Assembly: GCF_042650605.1 (NCBI RefSeq)
Contig: NZ_JBHSBN010000006.1
Span: 186,001-250,000, forward strand
Length of the DNA stretch: 64,000 nt
Direction of reading: 5' to 3'
From: Micromonospora_J zhanjiangensis
GTDB lineage: Bacteria; Actinomycetota; Actinomycetes; Mycobacteriales; Micromonosporaceae
Positions 1 through 7,589 of this stretch are shown here, in pieces (positions within the stretch are counted from its first letter, which is position 1; every line of letters begins with the position of its first letter). Both the position numbers and the translations under genes were made by a program. The notes beneath the pieces were generated by a model. It saw nothing but the letters and a program-made list of their open reading frames with translations, was not told the origin of the DNA and did no database searches.

Positions 1-1449
1 CGTCTCCCGCAGCGTGCCGCCGTCGGTGCTCAGCACGTACACGGTGGAGCTGGAGGTCGGGCTCGGGCCCCAGGTGACGCCGGTGGTGGTGGCGACCCGG
101 AGGTGGCCGTTCCAGGCCGAGAGGGCGTACTGGTTGATCAACCAGCCGGGCACCTTGGCGGAGGTGACGTAGCGCGGCGGCCCGGGTCTCGACACGTCGA
201 AGCGGTGGATCAGGGTCCGCTGTTCCGCAGACCAGTTGGCGGGTGCGACCTTCGGAGCGTCACCACGGGAGCCAGGTCCCGCTTCCGGAACGGCCGGCGG
301 AAAGGACCGCCACCGGTCGTCGCTGGCGACGTAGAGTTCGCCGGCCGTGCCGTAGACGGTGTTGCCGTCGGCGAGCACCGTCGCCGGGTCGCCGTCGGTG
401 AGCGCCGTCGCCGCCAGATCGAAGCTGAGTACGGTGACCAGAGTGGCGCCCGAGTACTCGTCCGGCCGGCTGAGCCGCTCGCACGGCACCCGGCCGGTGC
501 TGGTCCGCCCGCCCGCGGTCACCTGGTACCGGGGCAGCCAGTCCGCCACCGTGGAACGGTCGATGACGGCCCGGTTGGCGGCGATCCGGCCGGCGTCGTC
601 GCCGTCCGGTCGGGCCGGGAAGATCAGCCGTGGCGCGGACCGGACGACGACCCGCGCGGTGCCGTCGACCTGGCGGGCGTCCAGCACGGTGCCGTCGGTG
701 CGGTACTCGCCGAGCACCTTCGGCGCGCCGGTCAGCTCCACCAGGACCAGCCGGGGACCGGTGATCTGGTCCGGGCCCGGTGGGTCGACCGGCGGCACGG
801 GCTTGCTCACACCACTGCCGGGCCCGGCGGGAGCGGGCCTGATCGCCGGGCCGGCCGCTCCGCCCGCCGGCCGGGCGACGCCGGCCGGTCGGCCGGCGCT
901 CGACACGAGCACCAGCGCCCGGTCGCCGTGCAGCAGCAGGTCGACCGCCTGGTAGCGGATCGGGTCGGCCGGCCCGGTGGTGAGGTCCAGCCGCCCGGTC
1001 ACCCGCCGGGCCACCGGATCCACCACCCGCAGTACGCCCCGCTGGACCGTGACGATCCGCCGACCGTCAGTCTTTACCAGGTCCGGCTCGTCCACCCCGG
1101 CCTCGTGCACCGTGGTGGTCGAGTGCCCGGCTTCGGCGGGCGCCGGTCGGGCGGCACCGGCGGGCGCCGCCTCGGCGGCGTCCTTCGCGATGCCGGTCCG
1201 GGCCCCGCCGGCGATCACATCTGCGCCGTCCGCGCCCGGCAGTCCCCACGGCGTCACCGCCGCCTTCGCGGCGGCCCGCAGCCCGGCCAGCGCGTCGGCG
1301 CACGAGTCGAAGGCGACCAGGCGTAGCGCGGGCGCGGGTGAGCCGACCGTGGTCGGTCGGTCCGCGGTGCAGCCGGCCAGCACGGTCAGCGTGCCGACGA
1401 GTGTGACACCGACGGCCCGCGCCCGCCGGTTCCCCCATGCCGAAGTCAT
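1..1449 (-). CDS. Secreted lipoprotein with C-terminal beta-propeller domain, partial
   Basis: Cell-surface lipoprotein; 483 codons are visible and remain open to base 1, so the C-terminus lies outside the window. Residues 1-27 form a lipoprotein signal with Arg8-Arg9, a hydrophobic core and lipobox VLAGC (Cys27). After an Ala/Pro-rich linker comes GVDEPDLVKTDG at about 118-129, the characteristic opening of the Beta_propel family (PF09826), then short repeated strands typical of propeller blades (DGTVLDARQVDG, STVYVLSTDGGTL). The ATG is chosen because the signal peptide begins at once. The biochemical role of this family is unknown to me; ligand binding or sensing at the cell surface is inference. 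It is transcribed convergently with nothing visible and lies downstream of the Lrp-type gene on the same strand. Confidence 0.85.
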   Translation of the reverse strand, partial: MTSAWGNRRARAVGVTLVGTLTVLAGCTADRPTTVGSPAPALRLVAFDSCADALAGLRAAAKAAVTPWGLPGADGADVIAGGARTGIAKDAAEAAPAGAARPAPAEAGHSTTTVHEAGVDEPDLVKTDGRRIVTVQRGVLRVVDPVARRVTGRLDLTTGPADPIRYQAVDLLLHGDRALVLVSSAGRPAGVARPAGGAAGPAIRPAPAGPGSGVSKPVPPVDPPGPDQITGPRLVLVELTGAPKVLGEYRTDGTVLDARQVDGTARVVVRSAPRLIFPARPDGDDAGRIAANRAVIDRSTVADWLPRYQVTAGGRTSTGRVPCERLSRPDEYSGATLVTVLSFDLAATALTDGDPATVLADGNTVYGTAGELYVASDDRWRSFPPAVPEAGPGSRGDAPKVAPANWSAEQRTLIHRFDVSRPGPPRYVTSAKVPGWLINQYALSAWNGHLRVATTTGVTWGPSPTSSSTVYVLSTDGGTLRET

Positions 1450-1481
1450 GCCGGGTTGGACGACGACAGTCCCGGCGACGT

Positions 1482-1496
1482 TCCACAGCCTGTGGA
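1482..1496. promoter_or_regulatory. 15-bp inverted repeat upstream of the beta-propeller lipoprotein
   Basis: TCCACAG-C-CTGTGGA is a perfect 7-bp dyad around one base, 33 bases upstream of the lipoprotein ATG. A second pair, GTTCCA (1480-1485) and TGGAAC (1497-1502), flanks it. This could be an operator for a dimeric regulator; which one is unknown. The TGTGGA half resembles part of a DnaA box but lacks the TAA end. Confidence 0.35.
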
Positions 1497-1528
1497 TGGA
1501 ACATGTGTACGACGGGTCGAGTCGCTGC

Positions 1529-1987
1529 TCAGCTCGGGGCCGGCACCACCGTCGGCGAGTCGACCAGCCGGGACAGCACGATCATGCTCCGGGTCGAGGT
1601 GACGAACGGCTCGGCGCGCAACCGCTCCAGCGCCTGCTCCAGATGCGCGATGTCGGCGGCGCGCAGGTGGACCAGGGCGTCCGCCTCGCCGGAGACGGTG
1701 TACGCGGCGATCACCTCGGGGTGTCGCCGGGTCGCGACGGCGATCTGGGCGGGGGTGGTCCGCCCGGTGCAGAAGAGTTCCACGAACGACTCGGTGGTCC
1801 AGCCCACCGCGGCCGGCTCGACCACGGCGGTGAACCCGCGGATGACGCCCGCCGCCCGCAACCGGTCGACCCGTCGCTTGACCGCCGGGGCGGACAGCGC
1901 CACCCGGCTCCCGATGTCCGCGTACGACGCCCGCGCGTCGGCGACGAGCAACGCAATGATCCGCTGGTCCACGCCGTCTATCTGCAA
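1529..1987 (-). CDS. Lrp/AsnC family transcriptional regulator
   Basis: DNA-binding regulator of amino-acid metabolism type, 152 residues. An N-terminal winged helix (LLVADARASYADIGSRV, then AVKRRVDRL as recognition helix, about 10-55) is followed by the RAM/AsnC ligand domain with the glycine-containing turn VSGEADALVHLRA. I chose the TTG at 1987 because AGAGG sits 7 bases upstream and MQIDGVDQ is a usual Lrp beginning; another TTG at 2008 would add seven residues. It is divergent from the dimethylarginine hydrolase-family gene with about 60 bp between them, the usual layout for an Lrp protein controlling its neighbour and itself; arginine or a derivative as effector is inference. Confidence 0.9.
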   Translation of the reverse strand: MQIDGVDQRIIALLVADARASYADIGSRVALSAPAVKRRVDRLRAAGVIRGFTAVVEPAAVGWTTESFVELFCTGRTTPAQIAVATRRHPEVIAAYTVSGEADALVHLRAADIAHLEQALERLRAEPFVTSTRSMIVLSRLVDSPTVVPAPS

Positions 1988-2049
1988 CGTTTCGCCTCTC
2001 GCGAGCAATGCTTCTGGCTGTTACCGAGCATCTACGGTATCTACCCTTG

Positions 2050-2880
2050 GTGTCCGTGAACCAGGAACGCACGCCGCGAAAGCGGACATATCTCATGTCC
2101 CCGCCGGAACATTTCGCGGTGGAGTACGCCATCAACCCGTGGATGGACACGGAGACGCCGGTGGACGCCGGCCTGGCCCTGAAGCAGTGGGAGGGCCTGC
2201 GGGAGACGCTGGCCGGGTTGGGGCACACCGTGCACGTGCTGCCGGCCGAGCCGGGCCTGCCGGACATGGTGTACGCGGCGAACGGCGCGTTCGTGGTCGA
2301 CGGGGTGGCCTACGGCGCCCGGTTCAGGCACGAGCAGCGGGCCGCCGAGGCGACCGCCCACCGCGCCTTCTACGAGTCGGGGGACTGGGGCTTCGTCGCG
2401 CCGAGCGAGACCAACGAGGGCGAGGGCGACTTCGCCTACCTGCCCCGGGCGTACGGCGGGTTGATCCTCGCCGGGTACGGGTTCCGGACCGAACCGGCCG
2501 CGCACGCCGAGGCGCAGGAGGTGCTGAACCGGCCGGCCGTGTCGCTGCGCCTGGTGGATCCCCGGTTCTACCACCTGGACACCGCCCTGGCCGCGCTCGA
2601 CGACCAGCGGATCACGTACTTCCCGGGGGCCTTCTCGGTGGCCTCGCAGAAGGTGCTGGCGCAGCTGTTCCCGGACGCGGTGCTGGCCGACGAGGTGGAC
2701 GCGTTCGCCTTCGGGCTCAACCTGGTCAGCGACGGCCGGAACGTGGTCCTGAACAGCGAGTCCACCGGCCTGGCCGGCAAGCTGGAGGCGGCCGGCTACA
2801 CGCCGGTGCTTGTCGAGTTGGGCGAGCTGAAGAAGGGCGGCGGCAGCGTCAAGTGCTGTGTCGCCGAGCTGCGCCCCTGA
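2050..2880 (+). CDS. Dimethylarginine dimethylaminohydrolase / amidinotransferase-superfamily hydrolase
   Basis: Guanidine-modifying enzyme of the pentein superfamily, 276 residues; family members hydrolyse methylated arginine or arginine itself to citrulline or ornithine. Visible family features are AINPWMD near the N-terminus, DMVYAANGAFV, ETNEGEGDFAYL, the catalytic histidine in FYHLDTALAAL, and the C-terminal nucleophile region GGGSVKCCVAEL with two adjacent cysteines. The GTG at 2050 is preferred over an ATG at 2008 because family proteins start shortly before MSPPEHFAVEYAINPWM; no Shine-Dalgarno is seen, so a leaderless message is possible. Divergent Lrp gene likely regulates it. Exact substrate (dimethylarginine, arginine, citrulline) cannot be read from sequence. 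Confidence 0.85.
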   Translation: MSVNQERTPRKRTYLMSPPEHFAVEYAINPWMDTETPVDAGLALKQWEGLRETLAGLGHTVHVLPAEPGLPDMVYAANGAFVVDGVAYGARFRHEQRAAEATAHRAFYESGDWGFVAPSETNEGEGDFAYLPRAYGGLILAGYGFRTEPAAHAEAQEVLNRPAVSLRLVDPRFYHLDTALAALDDQRITYFPGAFSVASQKVLAQLFPDAVLADEVDAFAFGLNLVSDGRNVVLNSESTGLAGKLEAAGYTPVLVELGELKKGGGSVKCCVAELRP

Positions 2881-2944
2881 CGCCGCCCGGCGCCCACCCG
2901 GGCGGCCGACACCGCCGGCCGCGGCCCGTGCCGGCTGGGCCGAC

Positions 2945-2984
2945 CCGGGCCGCGGACCGGACGGCGGTCCGGTCCGCGGGCCGG
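2945..2984. terminator. Bidirectional hairpin between convergent genes
   Basis: GCGGACCGGAC (2952-2962) pairs perfectly with GTCCGGTCCGC (2967-2977) around GGCG, and the stem extends outward to about 18 bp with one G-G mismatch. It lies between the stop codons of the hydrolase gene (+) and the binding-protein gene (-), where a terminator for both is expected. No U-tract follows on either side, common in GC-rich actinobacteria. Confidence 0.6.
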
Positions 2985-2985
2985 C

Positions 2986-4221
2986 TCAGCCCAGCGCGGT
3001 CAGTTCGTTGATCAGTACGTTCGACAGCGTCTCGCCGTCCCGCTGCACCCGGCGCAGGTACCACTTCTGCTGAGGGGTCCGTGGCTGGTTGAACTGCCAG
3101 CTGCCGCGCGGGCTGTCGATCTGACCGATCTGGCCGATGGCGAGGTTGATGTCCTGCGGCGTCGGCCGGTCCCCGGCGATCCGGATCGCCTTGTTGAGCA
3201 CCTGGGCCGCGTCGTAGGACGCCATCGCGTACGTGGTCGGCTCGGCGCTGTGCGCCTTGCGGAAGGCCGAGGCGAAGACCCGGTTGGCCGCGTTGTTGAT
3301 GTCCGCCGAGTAGTTCAGCGCGGTGATGATTCCCTCGGCCTCGGCCGGCCTCAGCTCGGTCAGCACATTGCCCTCGGTGAGGAAGCCGGAGCCGAAGATC
3401 TGCTTGCGGTACCCGGCGGCGTGCAGTTGGCGGAGGAACTCGACGGCCGCCGTGCCGGCGAAGAAGCAGTAGACCGCGTCCGGGTCCTGTTGGAGCAGCC
3501 TGCTGATGTCGGCCTTGAAGGTGTTCTTGCCCGGGTTGGTGATGTATTCGGTCCAGACCGGCTCGGCCAACCGCGGGTCGGTCGCGCCATCGCCGAAGGA
3601 CTGCTGGAAACCGCGGACGGCGTCGGTGCCGCCCGTGTACTGCGGGGAGATGATGCTGACCCGGCCGCCGGCTCCGCGCCGCTGGCTGGGCGGCAACTTG
3701 CTCAGGTACTCGGCGACGTACGGGCCCAGCGCCTTGCCCGGCTCGTCGTTGACGAACGACGTGCGCCAGATGTAGACGACGCTCTGCAGGTTGGTCGGCG
3801 AGGCGTTGGAGCCGATCAGCGGCACCCTCGCCTGCTCGATGGTGTCCCGGACGCCGAGCATGACCGGCGAACTGACCACGCCGGTGAGGGCGTGCACGTT
3901 CTGGCTCAGCAGGCTGTCCGCGGCGGCCTTGCCGGACTGCGCGCTCTCGCCCTCGTCGGCGACGACCAACTCGGCCGGGTGACCGCCGAGCCGCTTGTCG
4001 TTGAGGTCGAGGAAGAGTTGGAAGCCCCGGATCAACTCGTCGCCGATGGGCTTGTAGCCGCCGGACTTGGGGGCGATCATTCCGATTTTGATCGGGTAGT
4101 CGCTGGTCGCGTCGTCGACGTCGGCGGCGGTACCGCCGGCAGTACCGCACGCCGAGGCGAGACCGGTGGCGCCGAGGGCGGCCATGAGTTTGAGGGCTTG
4201 CCTACGGTCTAGCGGCGACAC
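2986..4221 (-). CDS. ABC transporter substrate-binding lipoprotein, branched-chain amino acid type
   Basis: Extracellular solute receptor of the LivJ/LivK type (Peripla_BP_6), 411 residues. The N-terminus MSPLDRRQALKLMAALGA has a twin-arginine-like RR and ends in a lipobox with Cys25, so it is probably a Tat-exported lipoprotein. Family features include PIKIGMIAPKSGGYKPIGDE after the signal, SSPVMLGVRDTIEQARVPLI, and YAMASYDAAQVLNKAIR. GTG start with GGGGAGG about nine bases upstream. No permease or ATPase genes adjoin it, so it is an orphan receptor here: either its transporter is elsewhere or it has a sensory role. Ligand is likely an amino acid, amide or urea but is not determined. Confidence 0.88.
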   Translation of the reverse strand: MSPLDRRQALKLMAALGATGLASACGTAGGTAADVDDATSDYPIKIGMIAPKSGGYKPIGDELIRGFQLFLDLNDKRLGGHPAELVVADEGESAQSGKAAADSLLSQNVHALTGVVSSPVMLGVRDTIEQARVPLIGSNASPTNLQSVVYIWRTSFVNDEPGKALGPYVAEYLSKLPPSQRRGAGGRVSIISPQYTGGTDAVRGFQQSFGDGATDPRLAEPVWTEYITNPGKNTFKADISRLLQQDPDAVYCFFAGTAAVEFLRQLHAAGYRKQIFGSGFLTEGNVLTELRPAEAEGIITALNYSADINNAANRVFASAFRKAHSAEPTTYAMASYDAAQVLNKAIRIAGDRPTPQDINLAIGQIGQIDSPRGSWQFNQPRTPQQKWYLRRVQRDGETLSNVLINELTALG

Positions 4222-4306
4222 GGATGGTCCTCCCCAGGGTTTGCGGGGCCTTGTCCAGCCCCTCCGGCGTTCTACCCGCTCGACGACGCGCCGTCAATGC
4301 CACTGA

Positions 4307-5098
4307 TCATGGGTTGAGTTCACGCAGCGCGTCGAGCACCCGGGGCCAGGCCGGAGATTTCGGGTCTATAAGACCGAAATGTTCGCAATCGGGAAGTTCG
4401 ATTAGTCGGATATTACCGCCCAGTCGGCGGCTCTCGGTGACATAACGACGGTTCATCTCCGGCGGTACCTGCTGATCGAGGCCGCCGTGGACGACCACGG
4501 TCCGTGCCGTCGTCGGTGACATTTGGTGCGGATCGACGGCGGCGTACCGGTCCGGGAACTCCTCCGGTGCGCCGCCGAGCAGCGCCGCGACCGCGCCACC
4601 GTCCAGGTCGAGGCGGTACGCCGCGACCAGGTCCGACACCGGCGCCAGCGCGAGTACGCCCCGGGCCCGGCCCGGCTCGGCGGCCCACCAGAGCGCCAAC
4701 TGCCCACCGGCGGAGTGACCGAGCAGGATCGGTGGTCCGGCAGCCACCCGGACGCCGGCGTCGGCCAGCAGACCGGGCAGCGCCGTCAGGCCGGCCGCCA
4801 CGTCGTCCAGGGTGCCGGGCCAGCCACCCCCCGGTGCGCCGGTGCGCCGGTACTCGAGCTGGGCGACCGGGTAACCGCGTCCGGCGAGGTCCGCGGCGAG
4901 CGGCCCGGTGTGCCCGCGGTCGTACTCCGAGCGCCAGAACCCGCCGTGGATCACCACGACCGGCGGCAGCGGTGCGCCGCCGGCCGGCCCGGCCGGCAGT
5001 CGCAGGTCGACCACCTGGTCGGGATGATCGCCGTAGCGCAGGGTCGCGTCCGGGGCGGGCGCGGGCCGACTCAGCACCGCGCGCGGGTCGGTGGTCAT
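4307..5098 (-). CDS. Alpha/beta hydrolase (esterase or kynurenine formamidase-like)
   Basis: Serine hydrolase of 263 residues with HGGFW at 51-55 (oxyanion hole, the form seen in kynurenine formamidases and related esterases), nucleophile elbow GHSAGG with Ser129, a late aspartate in VVHGGLDQQVPPEM and the catalytic histidine in PDCEHFGLIDP. The frame is open much further upstream, but the ATG at 5098 gives the usual family length and leaves 85 bases to the divergent bpa gene. No tryptophan-catabolism genes are nearby, so formamidase activity is not supported by context; small-molecule ester or amide hydrolysis is the safe description. Confidence 0.82.
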   Translation of the reverse strand: MTTDPRAVLSRPAPAPDATLRYGDHPDQVVDLRLPAGPAGGAPLPPVVVIHGGFWRSEYDRGHTGPLAADLAGRGYPVAQLEYRRTGAPGGGWPGTLDDVAAGLTALPGLLADAGVRVAAGPPILLGHSAGGQLALWWAAEPGRARGVLALAPVSDLVAAYRLDLDGGAVAALLGGAPEEFPDRYAAVDPHQMSPTTARTVVVHGGLDQQVPPEMNRRYVTESRRLGGNIRLIELPDCEHFGLIDPKSPAWPRVLDALRELNP

Positions 5099-5183
5099 GG
5101 CCGAGACGGTAACCGGTCGCACGGTGAGCCGCCCCACGGTCCCGGCGCGCGTGCCGTACGCCCGCTGCGGGAAGATGACAGCC

Positions 5184-5771
5184 ATGAGCGAGCGTGAGAC
5201 TTCCCCGCAGGAGGAGGCGGACGGTCGGCCCGCCACGGTGGTGGTGATGGGGCCGGACGGACGTCCGATCGGCACCGTGCAGGCCGACGGTGACCCGCAG
5301 ACCGAGGACCCGGCCCGCCTGATCGAGCAGCCGGCCAAGGTGATGCGGATCGGCAGCATGATCAAGCAGTTGCTGGAGGAGGTGAAGGCCGCGCCGCTGG
5401 ACGAGGCGAGCCGGCAGCGGCTGCGCGAGATCCACCAGCGGTCGATCGTCGAGCTGGAGGACGGCCTGGCCCCCGAACTGCGCGACGAGTTGGAACGGCT
5501 CTCGCTGCCGTTCACCGAGGACGCGCCGCCGAGCGAGGGGGAACTGCGGATCGCCCAGGCCCAGCTGGTCGGCTGGCTGGAGGGACTGTTCCACGGCATC
5601 CAGGCGGCGCTCGTCGCCCAGCAGATGGCGGCCCGGGTGCAACTGGAGCAGATGCGGGCCGGCGGCCGCGCCGCCCTGCCGATGGGTCCCGGCGGGGTGG
5701 GCATGATGCCGGGCGTACCCGGGGGTCAGCCGCCGTCGGGCGAGGGCCACAACACCGGCCAGTACCTGTAA
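5184..5771 (+). CDS. bpa: Bacterial proteasome activator Bpa
   Basis: ATP-independent ring activator of the actinobacterial 20S proteasome (homologue of mycobacterial Rv3780/Bpa, formerly DUF2587), 195 residues. The helical core runs from about residue 45 (ARLIEQPAKVMRIGSMIKQL) through LREIHQRSIVELEDGLAPEL to LVGWLEGLFHGIQAALVAQQ, followed by a Gly/Pro-rich tail and the C-terminal GQYL, the motif that docks into proteasome alpha-ring pockets and opens the gate. The ATG at 5184 is chosen over one at 5175 because GGGAAG lies about nine bases upstream. Presence of this gene implies a proteasome (prcBA) elsewhere in the genome, itself a marker for Actinomycetota. Confidence 0.95.
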   Translation: MSERETSPQEEADGRPATVVVMGPDGRPIGTVQADGDPQTEDPARLIEQPAKVMRIGSMIKQLLEEVKAAPLDEASRQRLREIHQRSIVELEDGLAPELRDELERLSLPFTEDAPPSEGELRIAQAQLVGWLEGLFHGIQAALVAQQMAARVQLEQMRAGGRAALPMGPGGVGMMPGVPGGQPPSGEGHNTGQYL

Positions 5772-5772
5772 C

Positions 5773-5805
5773 CCACCCGCCGCGACCTCCGGCCGCGGCG
5801 GGTGG
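5773..5805. terminator. Bidirectional hairpin after bpa
   Basis: CCACCCGCCGCG (5773-5784) pairs perfectly over 12 bp with CGCGGCGGGTGG (5794-5805), with a 9-base loop. It begins two bases after the bpa stop and ends eight bases before the stop of the convergent HAD gene, so it can end both transcripts. Confidence 0.65.
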
Positions 5806-5812
5806 CCGGGGG

Positions 5813-6631
5813 TCAGCCCGCCTCGCGGCGGGACAACGTCTCCAGGTACGCGGCCACGCCGTCCTCGTCGTTGGAGAGCGTCACCTCGTCGGCGATCGCC
5901 CGGACGGCGGGGTGCGCGTTGCCGACCGCCACCGCCCGACCGGCCCAGGTCAGCATCGGTACGTCGTTGGGCATGTCGCCGAACGCCACCACCTGGTCGG
6001 CGCCGATGCCGTGCCGGTCGGCCAGCCAGGCCAGCCCGGCGGCCTTGGTCACCCCGGCGGCGGAGATCTCCACCAACCCCGAGTACGACGAGTGCGTCGC
6101 CTCGGCCAGCCCGCCCAGCGCCGCCGCGACCAGCGTCACGAACGCGTCCGGGTCCTGCTCACCGGCCCGCGCCAGCAACTTGACCGCCGGTACGGAGTGC
6201 AACTCGTCCGGCGAGGAGAAGGTCCGGACCGCGTCCGGGTTCTGATCCCACCGGATCGGGTAGGTCGACTCGTGCCGCATCTGCCGACCGTCGGTGATCT
6301 CCACCGCGAAGCTGACCCCGGGCACCTCGGCGCGCAGTCGCCGGACCACCTCGGCGAGCAGGTCCGGGGCGAGCGGATCGGCCCGCAGCACGGTGTCGGC
6401 GACCGGGTCGTAGACCACCGCCCCGTTGGCGCAGATGGCCATCGGGCGCGCCTCGATCTGGTCGTACACGTGGTGCAACCAGCGGATCGGGCGGCCGGTG
6501 ACCAGCACGACCAGCCGGCCCTCGGCGAGCATCCGGTCCAGCGCCCCGGCGGTACGCGGGCTGAGGCTGCGGTCCGAGCGCAGCAGCGTGCCGTCCAGGT
6601 CGGTGGCGATCAGCCGGGAACGGCTCTGCAT
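5813..6631 (-). CDS. HAD-superfamily phosphatase, Cof type (second of tandem pair)
   Basis: Cytoplasmic haloacid-dehalogenase phosphatase, 272 residues. Motif I is ATDLDGT with the Asp nucleophiles at 11 and 13, motif II VLVTGRP, motif III lysine in VTKAAGLAWLAD, and motif IV VAFGDMPNDVPML. The Cof-type cap lies between motifs II and III. Start ATG overlaps the stop of the upstream HAD gene (TGATG), so the two are translationally coupled. Family members dephosphorylate sugar phosphates or other phosphometabolites; the substrate is not evident. It is roughly 40% similar by eye to its neighbour, suggesting an old duplication. Probably co-transcribed with serS. Confidence 0.9.
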   Translation of the reverse strand: MQSRSRLIATDLDGTLLRSDRSLSPRTAGALDRMLAEGRLVVLVTGRPIRWLHHVYDQIEARPMAICANGAVVYDPVADTVLRADPLAPDLLAEVVRRLRAEVPGVSFAVEITDGRQMRHESTYPIRWDQNPDAVRTFSSPDELHSVPAVKLLARAGEQDPDAFVTLVAAALGGLAEATHSSYSGLVEISAAGVTKAAGLAWLADRHGIGADQVVAFGDMPNDVPMLTWAGRAVAVGNAHPAVRAIADEVTLSNDEDGVAAYLETLSRREAG

Positions 6632-7452
6632 CAGTGCGACAGTAGCCGATCGAGATACACCGCTACCCCGTCGTCGTCGTTGCGCAGGGTGATCTCGTCG
6701 GCCGCCGTCCGGACCGTCGGGTGGGCGTTGGAGACCGCCACCCGGGACCAGCCCGCCCACTCGAACATCGGCAGGTCGTTGGGCATGTCGCCGAAGACCA
6801 GCACCTCGGCCGGGTCGACCCCGAGCCGCTCGGCCACCACGGCCAGGCCGGTCGCCTTGTCCACCCGCGGCGGGCAGATCTCGACGAAGTTCAGTCCGGC
6901 CTGGGTCAGCGTGGCGCGGCTGGCCGGGACGACCTCCCGGGCCACCCGGAGCAGGGTGTCGACGTCGTGGTCGGCGGTCCGGATGAAGGCCTTGATCACG
7001 TCGCAGGCGACGCACTCGGCCCGGCTGCGCACCTCGAAGGCGTCCTGGTAGGGCCAGGAGGAGTGGTAGTCGCCCCAGAGTGGGGCGTTGTGCGTGTCCA
7101 GGGCCTCGACCATCACGGTCAGCGGGCCGGCCACCTCCTCCACGGCGGTGAGCAACTCGGCCAGCACCTCACCGGGGAGCCGCTCGTCGCGCAGCACCAC
7201 CGGCCCGTCCGGGTCGGTCTGGTCCACCACCCGGCCCCCGCCGGCCAGCACCAGGAAGTCGGCGGCCCGGATGTCGTTGCGGGTCAGCTCGGCCAGCCGG
7301 GGTCCCCGACCGGTGGCGCCCACCACCGGGATGCCGGCGGCCCGGACTCGGTCCAGGGTGTGATGGGTGAAGGCGGAGACCGTGTCGTCGCTGCGGACCA
7401 GGGTGCCGTCGAGGTCCGTGGCGATCAGTTTGGGCAGTCCGGGTCGCGGCAT
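6631..7452 (-). CDS. HAD-superfamily phosphatase, Cof type (first of tandem pair)
   Basis: 273-residue HAD phosphatase with motif I IATDLDGT (Asp13, Asp15), motif II VVGATGRGP, motif III VDKATGLAVVAE and motif IV VFGDMPNDLPMFEWAG. Compared with the downstream copy the cap has three cysteines in or near the segment RSRAECVACDVIK, which the other lacks, hinting at different substrate choice or metal binding. GAGGAGG stands about six bases before the ATG, a strong ribosome binding site. It follows serS by 137 bases on the same strand and its last base overlaps the start of the second HAD gene. Confidence 0.9.
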   Translation of the reverse strand: MPRPGLPKLIATDLDGTLVRSDDTVSAFTHHTLDRVRAAGIPVVGATGRGPRLAELTRNDIRAADFLVLAGGGRVVDQTDPDGPVVLRDERLPGEVLAELLTAVEEVAGPLTVMVEALDTHNAPLWGDYHSSWPYQDAFEVRSRAECVACDVIKAFIRTADHDVDTLLRVAREVVPASRATLTQAGLNFVEICPPRVDKATGLAVVAERLGVDPAEVLVFGDMPNDLPMFEWAGWSRVAVSNAHPTVRTAADEITLRNDDDGVAVYLDRLLSH

Positions 7453-7589
7453 CGTTCCTCCTCGAGCCCCGCACCGCCGGCTACCGAACCGGGTGAATCG
7501 ACTGGTCGGCGGCGGCGGGGCAGCAACCGTACCTCGCTCTGTGCGGTCGATCCATGACTTTTACGGGAAGAGGCGATGGCCGTACCCGG

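Noticed and set aside
7453..7589. Possible T-box or tRNA-related leader near serS
   Set aside because: This interval lies downstream of serS, not upstream, and shows no specifier loop or antiterminator pattern; the 112 bases upstream of serS show none either.
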